From an uncultured Butyricicoccus sp. (GTDB lineage: Bacteria > Bacillota > Clostridia > Oscillospirales > Butyricicoccaceae): a stretch of DNA of 64,000 nt. Under the pieces are notes generated by a model. That model made no database searches. It was not told where the DNA came from and was given only the letters and a program-made list of their open reading frames with translations. This document shows positions 33,167-42,146 of this stretch, in pieces; the first letter of the stretch is position 1; each line of letters starts with the position of its first letter. The stretch is from assembly GCF_944381005.1 (NCBI RefSeq), contig NZ_CALWJM010000001.1, forward strand, positions 186,001 through 250,000, in the 5' to 3' direction. The translations under genes and the position numbers were made by a program.

Positions 33167-34594
33167 TCAAATGGATTGATAGACCTCAACATATTTTTCG
33201 GCAGATTTCGTCCAACTGAAATCGGTTTCCATTCCGCCCCGTACCAGCTTTTTCCATGCCTCCGGATTGTAGCGGTAAACCTCGCACGCCTCGCGGATGA
33301 CATGCAGCATATCATGGGCGTTGTAGCTGAAGAACGTAAAGCCGTTGCCTGTACCCAGATAATCGACGAATGCGGTCACTGTATCCTTTAATCCGCCAGT
33401 CTCGCGCACAATCGGAATCGTGCCGTACCGCAGCGCAATCATTTGCGCCAAACCACACGGCTCGGTTTTAGACGGCATCAGGAACAAATCGGCACCGGCA
33501 TAAATTTTGTTCGCCAACTCGGCAGAGAACAGAATGGATACCGAAATCTTATCCGGATAGCGGCGCTTGGCATCCAAAAACATCTGTTCATACCGCCAGT
33601 CACCTTTACCCAGCATGATAAGCCGCACATCATCTTGTAAGATATCGTCCAGTACAGCTTCCACCAAATCCAGACCCTTTTGGTCGGTCAAGCGCCCAAT
33701 CATGGCAATGACCGGTGTATCCGCCTGCCCTTCTAACCCGCACAAATCAAGCAAGTCTTTTTTATCTGCCTTCTTTCCTGCCGGACGCGCAGCAGTATAG
33801 TGTTTGTGCAGTGCCGGGTCGGTCGCCGGGTCAAATGCTTCCATATCAATGCCGTTCAAAATGCCGTGCAGTTTATAGCTATTGTTGCGAAGAATAGCAT
33901 CCAATCCATGTCCATAGTACGGGGTCTGGATTTCCTCTGCGTAGCTGGGCGACACGGTCGTAACTGCGCCCGATGCCACAATCGCCGCCTTCATCAAATT
34001 GACATCGCCATCCATTTCCATGAATCCCGAGCGGAAGTGCGCATCATCAATGCCCAGCACATATTCAAGCACATCACGCCCAAATCGTCCCTGAAAGGCG
34101 ATGTTGTGAATGGTGAACACAGTCTTGATACCAGTATAATCCGGACGACCGGCGAACATCAGATTATAATACACTGGAATGAGTGCGGTCTGCCAGTCGT
34201 TGGCGTTGATGACATCGGGCTTCCAATCCAAATCGGGCAGGATTTCCAAAACCGCCTTACTAAAGTATGCGAACCTTTCGGCGTCATCATACTCCCCATA
34301 GAGCTGTGCACGCGCAAAATAATATTCGTTATCAATAAAATAATAGGTCACGTCATCCTTTTCATACGAAAAGATACCGCAATATTGATTGCGCCAGCCA
34401 AGCTGCACATAGGCGTTCTTCACATGGGTCATTTTTTCGCGCCAATTCGCGCCAATGGCGCTGTACAGCGGGCAGAACACGCGCACATCGTGTCCAGCCT
34501 TTGCCAGCGCTGCGGGCAGCGCGCCCGCCACATCGCCCAGACCACCAGTTTTGATAAACGGCGCGACTTCTGGTGATGCAAACATGATTTTCAT
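33167..34594 (-). CDS. glgA: Glycogen synthase GlgA
   Basis: A 475-residue GT5 enzyme starting MKIMFASPEVAPFIKTGGLGDVAGALP, whose KTGGL loop binds ADP-glucose. TIHNIAFQG and NGIDMEAFDPATD follow, and the C-terminal E-x7-E region is SKTEPCGLAQMIALRYG. It adds glucose from ADP-glucose to the non-reducing end of glycogen. It lies 227 bases after glgD with hairpins between, including a terminator-like stem at 34619-34654, and has a GAGAGGGG ribosome binding site. Confidence 0.97.
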   Translation of the reverse strand: MKIMFASPEVAPFIKTGGLGDVAGALPAALAKAGHDVRVFCPLYSAIGANWREKMTHVKNAYVQLGWRNQYCGIFSYEKDDVTYYFIDNEYYFARAQLYGEYDDAERFAYFSKAVLEILPDLDWKPDVINANDWQTALIPVYYNLMFAGRPDYTGIKTVFTIHNIAFQGRFGRDVLEYVLGIDDAHFRSGFMEMDGDVNLMKAAIVASGAVTTVSPSYAEEIQTPYYGHGLDAILRNNSYKLHGILNGIDMEAFDPATDPALHKHYTAARPAGKKADKKDLLDLCGLEGQADTPVIAMIGRLTDQKGLDLVEAVLDDILQDDVRLIMLGKGDWRYEQMFLDAKRRYPDKISVSILFSAELANKIYAGADLFLMPSKTEPCGLAQMIALRYGTIPIVRETGGLKDTVTAFVDYLGTGNGFTFFSYNAHDMLHVIREACEVYRYNPEAWKKLVRGGMETDFSWTKSAEKYVEVYQSI

Positions 34595-34821
34595 AACAAT
34601 ATCCCCTCTCAGCGAGCGAAAAGCGGGAGCTTCCCCTGTTGGACGCTCCCGCTTGTAACAGAATCCATTTTGTTAGGGAATCAAAGTCCCCCTAAGAAAC
34701 ACGCAGACCAGCATTTTTATCTGCGTTACCCCCGCAGGTATCCCCTTTTGGGGTAAAATCCGAAAGAGACCTCCGGATTTTTTGGAATTTTATGGTCTTC
34801 CAGCCGGGCGTTCGGCAGTAT
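34595..34821 (-). other. Structured glgD-glgA intergenic region
   Basis: Several inverted repeats are packed here. AAATCCG pairs with CGGATTT near 34756-34784, TACCCC-type arms flank TTTT near 34740-34757, and ACGCAGA/TCTGCGT occur near 34700-34727. The strong stem at 34619-34654 is listed separately. No open frame, tRNA or known riboswitch was recognised. Confidence 0.45.
34619..34654 (-). terminator. Terminator-like hairpin between glgD and glgA
   Basis: AAGCGGGAGC (34621-34630) pairs with GCTCCCGCTT (34645-34654); four U follow on the minus strand. It may give partial termination before glgA. Confidence 0.6.
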
Positions 34822-35949
34822 TTATACGACCGAGCGCTTTGCGATAACGACCGGATAATTTTCATGACCCATCATGGTACGACCCTCACGGATGGTCACG
34901 CCGCGGTCAAGCACCATATGTGCCAGCGACGCGCCCGACAGAATACGGCCGTTTTCCATGACGATAGAGTTTTTCACCTCAGCATCCTTTTCAATCAGCA
35001 CATCGCGGAACAGGATGGAGTTTGTGACCTTGCCTTCGATGTGGCAGCCATCGGCAACCAAGCTATCACATACTTCGGCTTCATCGCCATAATATGCCGG
35101 TGCTTCGTCATAGATGCGGGTAAAGATGGGACGGGTGCGCAGGAACAGCTCATTGCGGCAGTCCTTGTCCAGAATATCCATGCTTGCCTGGAAGTAGTCC
35201 TTAGCATCAAAGACCTTCATGTTATACTCGTTAAAGACATAAGCACCGATGTTGCTTTCGGTCAGCGCACGGGTGAGCAATTCGCGCTCGAAGTGGGTGC
35301 AGTTGTGGGTAACACAGTCGGCAATCAGATGAATCAGATACTGACGAGTCATCACATAGATACCCAGTGCCGAATACTTGCACTTGCCGTCGTTGTTGTC
35401 GCCCACGCGAATATCCACGATTTCGCGCTTGCGGTTGAGTTCGCAGTAAGTCGTGAACGGATTGTCTACCGACTTCTTGGTGACAACCATCGTAACATCA
35501 TTGCCGCTCTCCTCATGGGCGCGTAATACCTCGTCTACCGGTACATTGGCAATCAGGTCGCCGTCTGCCAGCACGACATAATCAGCGCGATTCTTTTGCA
35601 GGAAGTCGATTGCACCAGCCAGTGCATCAATCTTGCCGCGATATTCGCCAGTCACCAGCGGCGAAGCCTTCTTGGAATAGGAGTACGGCGGCAGCAGGGT
35701 GATACCCGCATTTTTACGGGACAAATCCCAGTCCTTACCGGTGCCAATGTGGTCGATGAGCGACTGATACTTGTCCTTCATCAACAGGCCGATGCGGTAC
35801 ACGCCCGCATTGACCATGTTAGACAGCATAAAGTCAACGATACGATACCGGCCGCCGAACGGAACGGCTGCAACGGTGCGATGGTCGGTCAGTTCGCGCA
35901 AGTCGTTGTCGGTATCAAAAGCGATAATAAGTCCTAAAACATTTTTCAT
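34822..35949 (-). CDS. glgD: GlgD, regulatory ADP-glucose pyrophosphorylase-like subunit
   Basis: A 375-residue protein starting MKNVLGLIIAFDTDNDLRELTDHRTVAAVPFGG (first part of the nucleotidyltransferase fold). The catalytic GGxGxR loop of GlgC is absent: the equivalent reads IAFDTDNDLREL. This is the hallmark of Firmicute GlgD, which is inactive alone but stimulates GlgC in a heterotetramer. The C-terminal left-handed beta helix is present. The ATG at 35949 lies 17 bases after glgC; a longer upstream frame overlaps glgC and was rejected. Confidence 0.95.
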   Translation of the reverse strand: MKNVLGLIIAFDTDNDLRELTDHRTVAAVPFGGRYRIVDFMLSNMVNAGVYRIGLLMKDKYQSLIDHIGTGKDWDLSRKNAGITLLPPYSYSKKASPLVTGEYRGKIDALAGAIDFLQKNRADYVVLADGDLIANVPVDEVLRAHEESGNDVTMVVTKKSVDNPFTTYCELNRKREIVDIRVGDNNDGKCKYSALGIYVMTRQYLIHLIADCVTHNCTHFERELLTRALTESNIGAYVFNEYNMKVFDAKDYFQASMDILDKDCRNELFLRTRPIFTRIYDEAPAYYGDEAEVCDSLVADGCHIEGKVTNSILFRDVLIEKDAEVKNSIVMENGRILSGASLAHMVLDRGVTIREGRTMMGHENYPVVIAKRSVV

Positions 35950-35966
35950 GGTTGCGTCCCCTCTTT

Positions 35967-37178
35967 TTATTCCTGGTCGGGCAGGTCTGCGCCTGCCATC
36001 TCCTTGGCACCCAGCTTGGCATTCTTGCCAATGCGAACACCCGATGCCACGACAGCAACGCCCCAATCATCAGCAGCAACCTCGCTCGGTGCTGCACCGA
36101 CTGTTGCGCCCGCGCAGATGTGTGCGTTTTCTGCCACAATGGCATAGCGAACGGTTGCACCCTTCTCAACCACAGCACCCGGCATCAGGATGGAATATTC
36201 CACCTTCGCACCCTTTTCAATGGTGACATCAGAGAACAGTACAGACTCGGATACTTCACCGTAAATCTCGCAGCCCTCGGAAATCAGTGAGTGCATGACT
36301 TTGGACTGTTTGCTTGTGAAGTGCGGGGGCGCACCGTTGTTGCGTCCATAAATCTTCCAGCTATCATCGGTCAGATTCAGGCCAGACTTGGGAGAAAGCA
36401 AGTCCATATTTGCTTCCCACAGCGATTCAATGGTACCGACATCCTTCCAGTAACCCTCGAAGCGGTAAGCAACCATCTTTTCGCCTGCATTCAGCATTGC
36501 CGGAATAATATCCTTGCCGAAGTCGTTGGACGAAGCAGTATTATTCTCGTCGTCGATGAGGTATTGACGCAGCTTCTTCCAGCTAAAGATGTAGATACCC
36601 ATAGAAGCCAGTGTGCTCTTGGGCTGCTTGGGCTTCTCCTCGAACTCATAGATGGTTCCGTCCTCGCGGCAGTTCATAATACCAAAGCGCGAAGCTTCAT
36701 CGAGCGGCACTTCCATAACCGCAATCGTGGCATCTGCACCGGCCTTTTTGTGATGCTGGAGCATCTTGTTGTAGTTCATCTTGTAGATGTGGTCGCCCGA
36801 CAGAATCAGGACATAATCGGGGTCATACTCGTCCACAAACTCGATGTTCTGATAGATGGCGTTTGCTGTGCCCTTGTACCAATCCGAACCTTTGCCGCGC
36901 TGGTACGGCGGCAGGGTGTAGACACCGCCGCGCATACGGTCAAGGTCCCAAGTCTGACCCGAACCGATGTAAGCGTTGAGCACATGCGGCTCATACTGTG
37001 TCAGTACACCTACCGTGTCAATGCCAGAATTGACACAGTTTGACAGCGGGAAGTCGATGATTCGATACTTGCCGCCGAACGGTACAGCAGGTTTTGCCAC
37101 CTTGGTTGTCAGCACATACAGTCTGCTTCCCTGGCCGCCAGCCAGAAGCATGGCAACACATTCTTTCTTACGATACAT
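35967..37178 (-). CDS. glgC: Glucose-1-phosphate adenylyltransferase GlgC
   Basis: A 403-residue catalytic subunit. [16 protein letters not shown] is the nucleotide loop, [19 protein letters not shown] the signature that follows, [13 protein letters not shown] the metal site, and a C-terminal beta helix is present. It makes ADP-glucose from glucose 1-phosphate and ATP, the first committed step of glycogen synthesis. Strong GGAGA-type ribosome binding site. Second gene of glgB-glgC-glgD-glgA. Confidence 0.97.
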   Translation of the reverse strand: MYRKKECVAMLLAGGQGSRLYVLTTKVAKPAVPFGGKYRIIDFPLSNCVNSGIDTVGVLTQYEPHVLNAYIGSGQTWDLDRMRGGVYTLPPYQRGKGSDWYKGTANAIYQNIEFVDEYDPDYVLILSGDHIYKMNYNKMLQHHKKAGADATIAVMEVPLDEASRFGIMNCREDGTIYEFEEKPKQPKSTLASMGIYIFSWKKLRQYLIDDENNTASSNDFGKDIIPAMLNAGEKMVAYRFEGYWKDVGTIESLWEANMDLLSPKSGLNLTDDSWKIYGRNNGAPPHFTSKQSKVMHSLISEGCEIYGEVSESVLFSDVTIEKGAKVEYSILMPGAVVEKGATVRYAIVAENAHICAGATVGAAPSEVAADDWGVAVVASGVRIGKNAKLGAKEMAGADLPDQE

Positions 37179-37269
37179 GATTACTCTCCGTTTCTCCTCA
37201 CTTATTTTGTATCAGGACTCCGGTTGCGCACTTTGAGGGAATGGCACAACGGAGTGAGATAAATCGAGT

Positions 37270-39366
37270 TTATTCTTGATTTTGATTGCCCCGTGTGCGG
37301 CGGCTTGCCGTGGTCGTCTTGCTCTTTTCTCCACGCGCCTTGGGTGCCGGGCTTGCCGACGCACTCTTGCACTCGGCCTTGCCGCTTTTGCTCGCCGGTG
37401 TCGCCTTGGCACGGCGGGCAACCCGCGGTTTGCCCTTTAAGTAAATTACCGAAAGCGGTGCAATCTCCAAATCAATCAGGTCAGCATGTCCGTGCAGCTT
37501 GGGTGCGACCGGCTCACCGGTCTGCTCATCCACGGTCTTTTCCAGCACAGAGGCTGCTGCCTTGGAACGAACCTTTCCATTCTTGACACCAGAACCGCCG
37601 AATTCAGGCGCATCTGAAGTGAAAATTTCTTCATAAGTACCCGGATATGGCACGCCGATGCGGTAGCTTGGGTGATAGACCGGCGCAAAGTTAACCACGC
37701 AAATAAGGTCAGTGCCATCCGATGCAATGCGGCGGAATGCAATGATATTATTGCGGTTGTCGTCGTGGGAAATCCACTCGAAGCCCTGCCAGTCCATATC
37801 GTTTTCCCAAAGCTGCTTGTTTGCCAGATAAGCGGCGTTGAGCGCCTTGACATAGGTTTGCATCTGGCGGTGTGCATCGTAATCGAGCAGCATCCAATCC
37901 AGTCCGCGTGCCTCGCTCCATTCGGAGAACTGAGCGAACTCACCACCCATGAACAGCATTTTCTTTCCGGGGTGTGCCATCATATAGCCATAGAGCGCAC
38001 GCAGGGTTGCAAATTTATTTTCATACGGTTCGGGCATCTTGTCGATGAGCGAATGTTTTCCGTGTACAACTTCGTCGTGTGAGAGCGGCAAAATATAGTT
38101 TTCGGAGAACGCATACATGAACGAAAAGGTAATCTTATCGTGCATATCCTTGCGGAAGAACGGGTCGGCCGATACATAGCACAGCATATCGTTCATCCAG
38201 CCCATATTCCACTTGAAATTAAAGCCCAGACCGCCAACCGAACCGGGTTTGGTCACCATAGGCCATGCGGTGGACTCCTCTGCAATCATCATCACGTCGG
38301 GATGGTCGGTCAAAATCATGTGGTTGAGCAACCGCAGGAAATCGACCGCTTCCAGATTTTCACGTCCGCCGTAAATGTTGGGGCGCCATTCGCCCTGACG
38401 GTTGTAGTCCAGATACAGCATGGACGCAACGGCATCGACGCGCAAGCCATCAATGTGGAACTGTTCCACCCAGAACATAGCGGACGAGAACAGCAGGTTA
38501 CGCACCGATACCTTGCCGTAGTCAAAGACACGTGTGCCCCATTCCTTGTGCTCCATCTTGAGCGGGTCGGCGTACTCATAGAGGTAAGAGCCGTCGAACT
38601 CGACCAAGCCGTGTCCGTCCTTGGGGAAGTGGGCGGGTACCCAGTCCATAATGACACCGATTCCAGCCTGATGGCACTTGTCAATGAAATACATCAGGTC
38701 ATGCGGCGTGCCGTAGCGCGAAGTTGCGGCAAAGTAACCGGTGACCTGATAGCCCCATGAACCATCAAAGGGGTGTTCGGTCAGCGGCATACACTCAATG
38801 TGCGTATAGCCCATTTCCTTGACATAGGGCACCAGTTCGTCGGCAAGTTGACGGTAAGAATAGAAGTTTCCGTCCTCATGGCGCTTCCACGAACCCATAT
38901 GTACTTCGTAGATATTCACCGGCGCAGTATAGGGCAAGTGGGTCTTGCGCCACTGCATCCAGCTGTCGTCGTTCCACTCATAGCCTTCCAAATCAAAGGT
39001 TTTAGAAGCATTCGACGGACGGGTTTCCGCGTGGAACCCATAGGGGTCAGCCTTATCAAAATACTGCCCGTCCGGTATATGAACCGAATATTTGTAAGAA
39101 TCGTACTGCTTTACACCGGGAATAAAACATTCCCAGATACCTGTTTCATCGCGCTCCATTTTATGCGCATCGCGACTCCAGCCATTAAATTCACCCATTA
39201 CTGCGACTTCGACGGCGTTGGGCGCATAGACAGAAAAGTAATATCCTTCCTGTCCATCACGGGTCTGCCGATGGGCACCCATAAATTCATAGGCGCGGCA
39301 ATCCCGGCCGGACTGAAACAAGGCGGCATGTTCCTCTTTGGTTGTCATCCTTGTCTGCAAAGTCAT
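37270..39366 (-). CDS. glgB: 1,4-alpha-glucan branching enzyme GlgB
   Basis: A 698-residue GH13_9 enzyme from the ATG at 39366 (MTLQTRMTTKEEHAALF). A CBM48 N-terminal domain (YYFSVYAPNAVEVAVMGEFNGW is its core) precedes the barrel with GLRVDAVASMLYLDY (nucleophile), MMIAEEST (acid/base) and LPLSHDEVVHGK. It creates alpha-1,6 branches in glycogen. After the usual C-terminal beta domain comes an extra tail of roughly 50 residues rich in Lys, Arg, Ala and Ser, which is unusual for the family. First gene of the glycogen operon, with GGGAG before the start. Confidence 0.95.
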   Translation of the reverse strand: MTLQTRMTTKEEHAALFQSGRDCRAYEFMGAHRQTRDGQEGYYFSVYAPNAVEVAVMGEFNGWSRDAHKMERDETGIWECFIPGVKQYDSYKYSVHIPDGQYFDKADPYGFHAETRPSNASKTFDLEGYEWNDDSWMQWRKTHLPYTAPVNIYEVHMGSWKRHEDGNFYSYRQLADELVPYVKEMGYTHIECMPLTEHPFDGSWGYQVTGYFAATSRYGTPHDLMYFIDKCHQAGIGVIMDWVPAHFPKDGHGLVEFDGSYLYEYADPLKMEHKEWGTRVFDYGKVSVRNLLFSSAMFWVEQFHIDGLRVDAVASMLYLDYNRQGEWRPNIYGGRENLEAVDFLRLLNHMILTDHPDVMMIAEESTAWPMVTKPGSVGGLGFNFKWNMGWMNDMLCYVSADPFFRKDMHDKITFSFMYAFSENYILPLSHDEVVHGKHSLIDKMPEPYENKFATLRALYGYMMAHPGKKMLFMGGEFAQFSEWSEARGLDWMLLDYDAHRQMQTYVKALNAAYLANKQLWENDMDWQGFEWISHDDNRNNIIAFRRIASDGTDLICVVNFAPVYHPSYRIGVPYPGTYEEIFTSDAPEFGGSGVKNGKVRSKAAASVLEKTVDEQTGEPVAPKLHGHADLIDLEIAPLSVIYLKGKPRVARRAKATPASKSGKAECKSASASPAPKARGEKSKTTTASRRTRGNQNQE

Positions 39367-39488
39367 GCGTTCATCTCCCTCTAACAATGCGCAAATTCGC
39401 GCGTTTTCCTCAGTATTTCAGAACTCCCCGTCGAACTTTGTCATTTTTATACAGTTTCGCGCGGATGAATTTCTGTTTTACTAGGTAT

Positions 39489-39517
39489 AGTATACAACCA
39501 TGCGCAAAAAAAGTCCA
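39489..39517 (-). promoter_or_regulatory. Candidate promoter of the glg operon
   Basis: On the minus strand TGGACT (39512-39517), 17-base spacer, TATACT (39489-39494). The -35 overlaps the 3' arm and U-tract of the cinA terminator. Confidence 0.5.
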
Positions 39518-39549
39518 GTGATATTTCGCTTTTTATGCAAACACTGGAC
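39506..39549 (-). terminator. Terminator after cinA
   Basis: GTCCAGTG (39513-39520) pairs with CACTGGAC (39542-39549) around a 21-base loop; the A-run 39506-39512 yields seven U on the minus strand. Confidence 0.75.
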
Positions 39550-39580
39550 AATTTTTATGAAGTTTTTGTGTCGGTTTTGG

Positions 39581-40822
39581 TCAGACTGCCTGTTCGTCCA
39601 GCATCCGGCGAATCAAGTCAAGGGCAGTCGATGCCGCCTGATAGCGCACGCGGTCACGTCCCAGACTAGAGTGCATCTCGTAAATCTGGCACCGTTCCCC
39701 CCAACATACAGCAATATAGACCAATCCAACCGGCTTTTCAGGCGTGCCGCCATCCGGCCCTGCAATGCCTGTGATGCCGACACCGAAATCGGTTCCCATC
39801 AGACGCGCTACGCCGTGCGCCATCTGTTCTGCGGTTTCAGGGCTGACCGCCCCCTTGGTATCTAAGGTGTGTTGTGAAACCCCCAACACGCCCACTTTGA
39901 CCGCATTGGCATACGAACACACCCCACCTTTATAATAAGCCGATGCGCCCGGCAAGTCGGTCAACCGCTTGGACAGCAATCCACCTGTGCAGCTCTCGGC
40001 AACCGCCAGCGTCAGCCCGCGTGCGCGCAGCCCGTCGCCCACCACTTGTTCCAGTGAATCGACATCCACGCCATACACACTATCACCCAGCGCATCTACC
40101 ACTTGCTGCACCACCGGTGCCAGCAATTCTTCTGCCTGCTCTGCCGTGTCCGCTTTGGCGGTCACACGCACAAAACATTCGCTGGTTTTGGCATACGGTG
40201 CAATCGTCGGGTTTTGCATGGTCGCCATTTGGTCGTGCAGAATGGCTTCCATTGCCGACTCACCCAGTCCAAACACGCGCACATTATGTGATACGATGCA
40301 GCCGCCCGCCAGCGGATACAGATAGGGCATGGCGCGCAGTCGGAACATCGGCTCGCACTCGCGCGGTGGGCCGGGTAGCATGATAACATGCGTACCGTCC
40401 GCTTCGAACGCACAGCCGGGCGCGGTGCCCCAATCGTTGACCAGCGGCACGCACCCTTCGGGCAGCCATGCCTGCTTTTCATTGTTTGGGGTCATCTCGC
40501 GTCCGATATCGGCAAAAAATTTGCGAATTCGGTCGAGTGAGGGCTGGTCGAGCACCAACTTTTTATCGAACACACGCGCCAGCGTCTCTTTGGTCAGGTC
40601 GTCCAACGTTGGCCCCAACCCGCCTGTTGTAATCAAAATATCAGCTCGCGCCTTGGCTTCCCGAATGACACGTTCCAACCGCTGCGGGTTGTCGCCCACC
40701 ACGGTCTGATAATACACATCAATACCCAGTTCGGACAATCCCTGTGAAATCACCTGTGCATCGGTGTTTACAATGTCGCCCAGCAGGATTTCGGTGCCGA
40801 CGGCAATCAGTTCTGCTTTCAT
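39581..40822 (-). CDS. cinA: CinA: competence/damage-inducible, NMN amidohydrolase-type
   Basis: A 413-residue protein. The N-terminal MoaB-like domain starts MKAELIAVGTEILLGDIVNTDAQ and includes ITTGGLGPTLDD. The C-terminal CinA_C domain (about residues 255-413) carries VAESCTGGLLSKRLTDLPGAS and GITGIAGPDGGTPEKPVG. CinA C-domains deamidate nicotinamide mononucleotide, and the N-domain can hydrolyse ADP-ribose; in naturally competent bacteria the gene is induced with recA. The ATG at 40822 follows AGAGGGAG. It has its own promoter and terminator. Confidence 0.93.
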   Translation of the reverse strand: MKAELIAVGTEILLGDIVNTDAQVISQGLSELGIDVYYQTVVGDNPQRLERVIREAKARADILITTGGLGPTLDDLTKETLARVFDKKLVLDQPSLDRIRKFFADIGREMTPNNEKQAWLPEGCVPLVNDWGTAPGCAFEADGTHVIMLPGPPRECEPMFRLRAMPYLYPLAGGCIVSHNVRVFGLGESAMEAILHDQMATMQNPTIAPYAKTSECFVRVTAKADTAEQAEELLAPVVQQVVDALGDSVYGVDVDSLEQVVGDGLRARGLTLAVAESCTGGLLSKRLTDLPGASAYYKGGVCSYANAVKVGVLGVSQHTLDTKGAVSPETAEQMAHGVARLMGTDFGVGITGIAGPDGGTPEKPVGLVYIAVCWGERCQIYEMHSSLGRDRVRYQAASTALDLIRRMLDEQAV

Positions 40823-40871
40823 ATAGTCTCCCTCTTTCACGCAGCGCGGGTACTGCGTGCGGTACGCTTTC

Positions 40872-40900
40872 AGCATACCACATCACCATCCGTGCCGCAA
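40872..40900 (-). promoter_or_regulatory. Sigma-A promoter for cinA
   Basis: On the minus strand TTGCGG (40895-40900), 17-base spacer, TATGCT (40872-40877). Confidence 0.55.
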
Positions 40901-40956
40901 GTCGATAAAGCCTGATTTTGTGTCAAATTTCGGTCAAATCTGTGTATATTCCGCGC

Positions 40957-42129
40957 TTACACCAGTACGCGCTCGGTACCTGCAACCGCTTCCGCGACCA
41001 GTGCTTCTACGTCCAGCGCCCGCTCGGCTTCCTCAATCTTATACAACTTTGGCTTGGTGTTGGGGTGCTTGGGCGTAAAGACCGTGCAGCAGTCCTCATA
41101 CGGCAAAATCGAGGTTTCAAACGTATCAATCTTACGCGCAATCTGCACGATTTCTTCCTTGTCCATGCCGATGACCGGACGGAACACCGGCAAGGTCTGG
41201 CAAACCGCATTTGTGACCGCCATCGCCGGCATGGTCTGGCTTGCCACCTGTCCCAAACTCTCGCCCGTAATCAATCCGCCGCACTCATACTCTACTGCCA
41301 ACCGTTCGGCAATGCGCATCATAAACCGGCGCATGATGAGCGTAAACAGTTCCTCATGGCACTTATCCCGAATTTCTTCCTGAATCTTGGTGAACGGCAC
41401 CACCAAAATCGGCATTCTGCCACAATAAGTGGTCAGCTTGCGCCCCAGTTCAAATACCTTTTCTTTTGCGCGGTCAGATGTGTACGGATAGCTGAAAAAG
41501 TGGATGCCCACCAGCTCCAAGCCGCGCTTTGCCATCATGTAGCCCGCCACAGGCGAGTCAATGCCGCCCGAAAGCAACAGCGCGGCACGTCCATTGGTGC
41601 CCACCGGCATACCGCCCGCACCGGGCACCGGCCCCGCATGTACAAAGGCATACTGTTCTCGAATCTCAAAATGCACGGTCAAAGCCGGATGGTGCATATC
41701 CGGTTTCATGTGTGGATGGCGGTGCGCCAGCTCACCGCCGAGCTGCTGCGACACCTGAACCGAAGTGAGCGGAAACCGCTTGTCACCGCGCTTGGTTTCT
41801 ACCTTGAATGTGGATGCTGCTGCAATCTGGTCTGCCAGATAGTGCTCTGCCGTCTCCAGCATGGCTTCCATGCTCTTTTCACACACGGCGGCACGACAAA
41901 TAAGCGCAATACCAAACACGCGGCTCACCGCGTCCATGACCGCATCGCCGTCCACTTCCTCCGGAATCTCTACATAAATGACCGACTGGCGCAGACTGAC
42001 TGTGCACCCCCCGACCGCTTTCAAGCGGCGTTTGAGGTTGCCCAGCAATCTATCTTCAAACTTTTTGCGGTTGAGTCCTTTGAGCACGATTTCCCCGCAC
42101 TTGAGCAGCAATACTTCTTTCATATGCAA
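40957..42129 (-). CDS. thiI: tRNA 4-thiouridine synthase ThiI
   Basis: A 390-residue ThiI without the C-terminal rhodanese domain, as in Bacillus. An N-terminal ferredoxin-like and THUMP region (CGEIVLKGLNRKKFE at the start) precedes the PP-loop LLLSGGIDSPVAGYMMAKRG and a C-terminal adenylation domain. It adenylates U8 of tRNA for sulfur insertion and can feed thiamine thiazole synthesis. TTG at 42129 is seven bases from AAAGGA; an ATG two codons later is also possible. The cysteine desulfurase gene ends 17 bases upstream and is the likely sulfur donor. Confidence 0.96.
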   Translation of the reverse strand: MHMKEVLLLKCGEIVLKGLNRKKFEDRLLGNLKRRLKAVGGCTVSLRQSVIYVEIPEEVDGDAVMDAVSRVFGIALICRAAVCEKSMEAMLETAEHYLADQIAAASTFKVETKRGDKRFPLTSVQVSQQLGGELAHRHPHMKPDMHHPALTVHFEIREQYAFVHAGPVPGAGGMPVGTNGRAALLLSGGIDSPVAGYMMAKRGLELVGIHFFSYPYTSDRAKEKVFELGRKLTTYCGRMPILVVPFTKIQEEIRDKCHEELFTLIMRRFMMRIAERLAVEYECGGLITGESLGQVASQTMPAMAVTNAVCQTLPVFRPVIGMDKEEIVQIARKIDTFETSILPYEDCCTVFTPKHPNTKPKLYKIEEAERALDVEALVAEAVAGTERVLV

Positions 42130-42146
42130 TCTAAAATCCTTTCGTC

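Noticed and set aside
34640-34790. A tRNA or riboswitch in the glgD-glgA gap
   Set aside because: Several stems are present, but there is no cloverleaf with a T-loop and no known riboswitch core.
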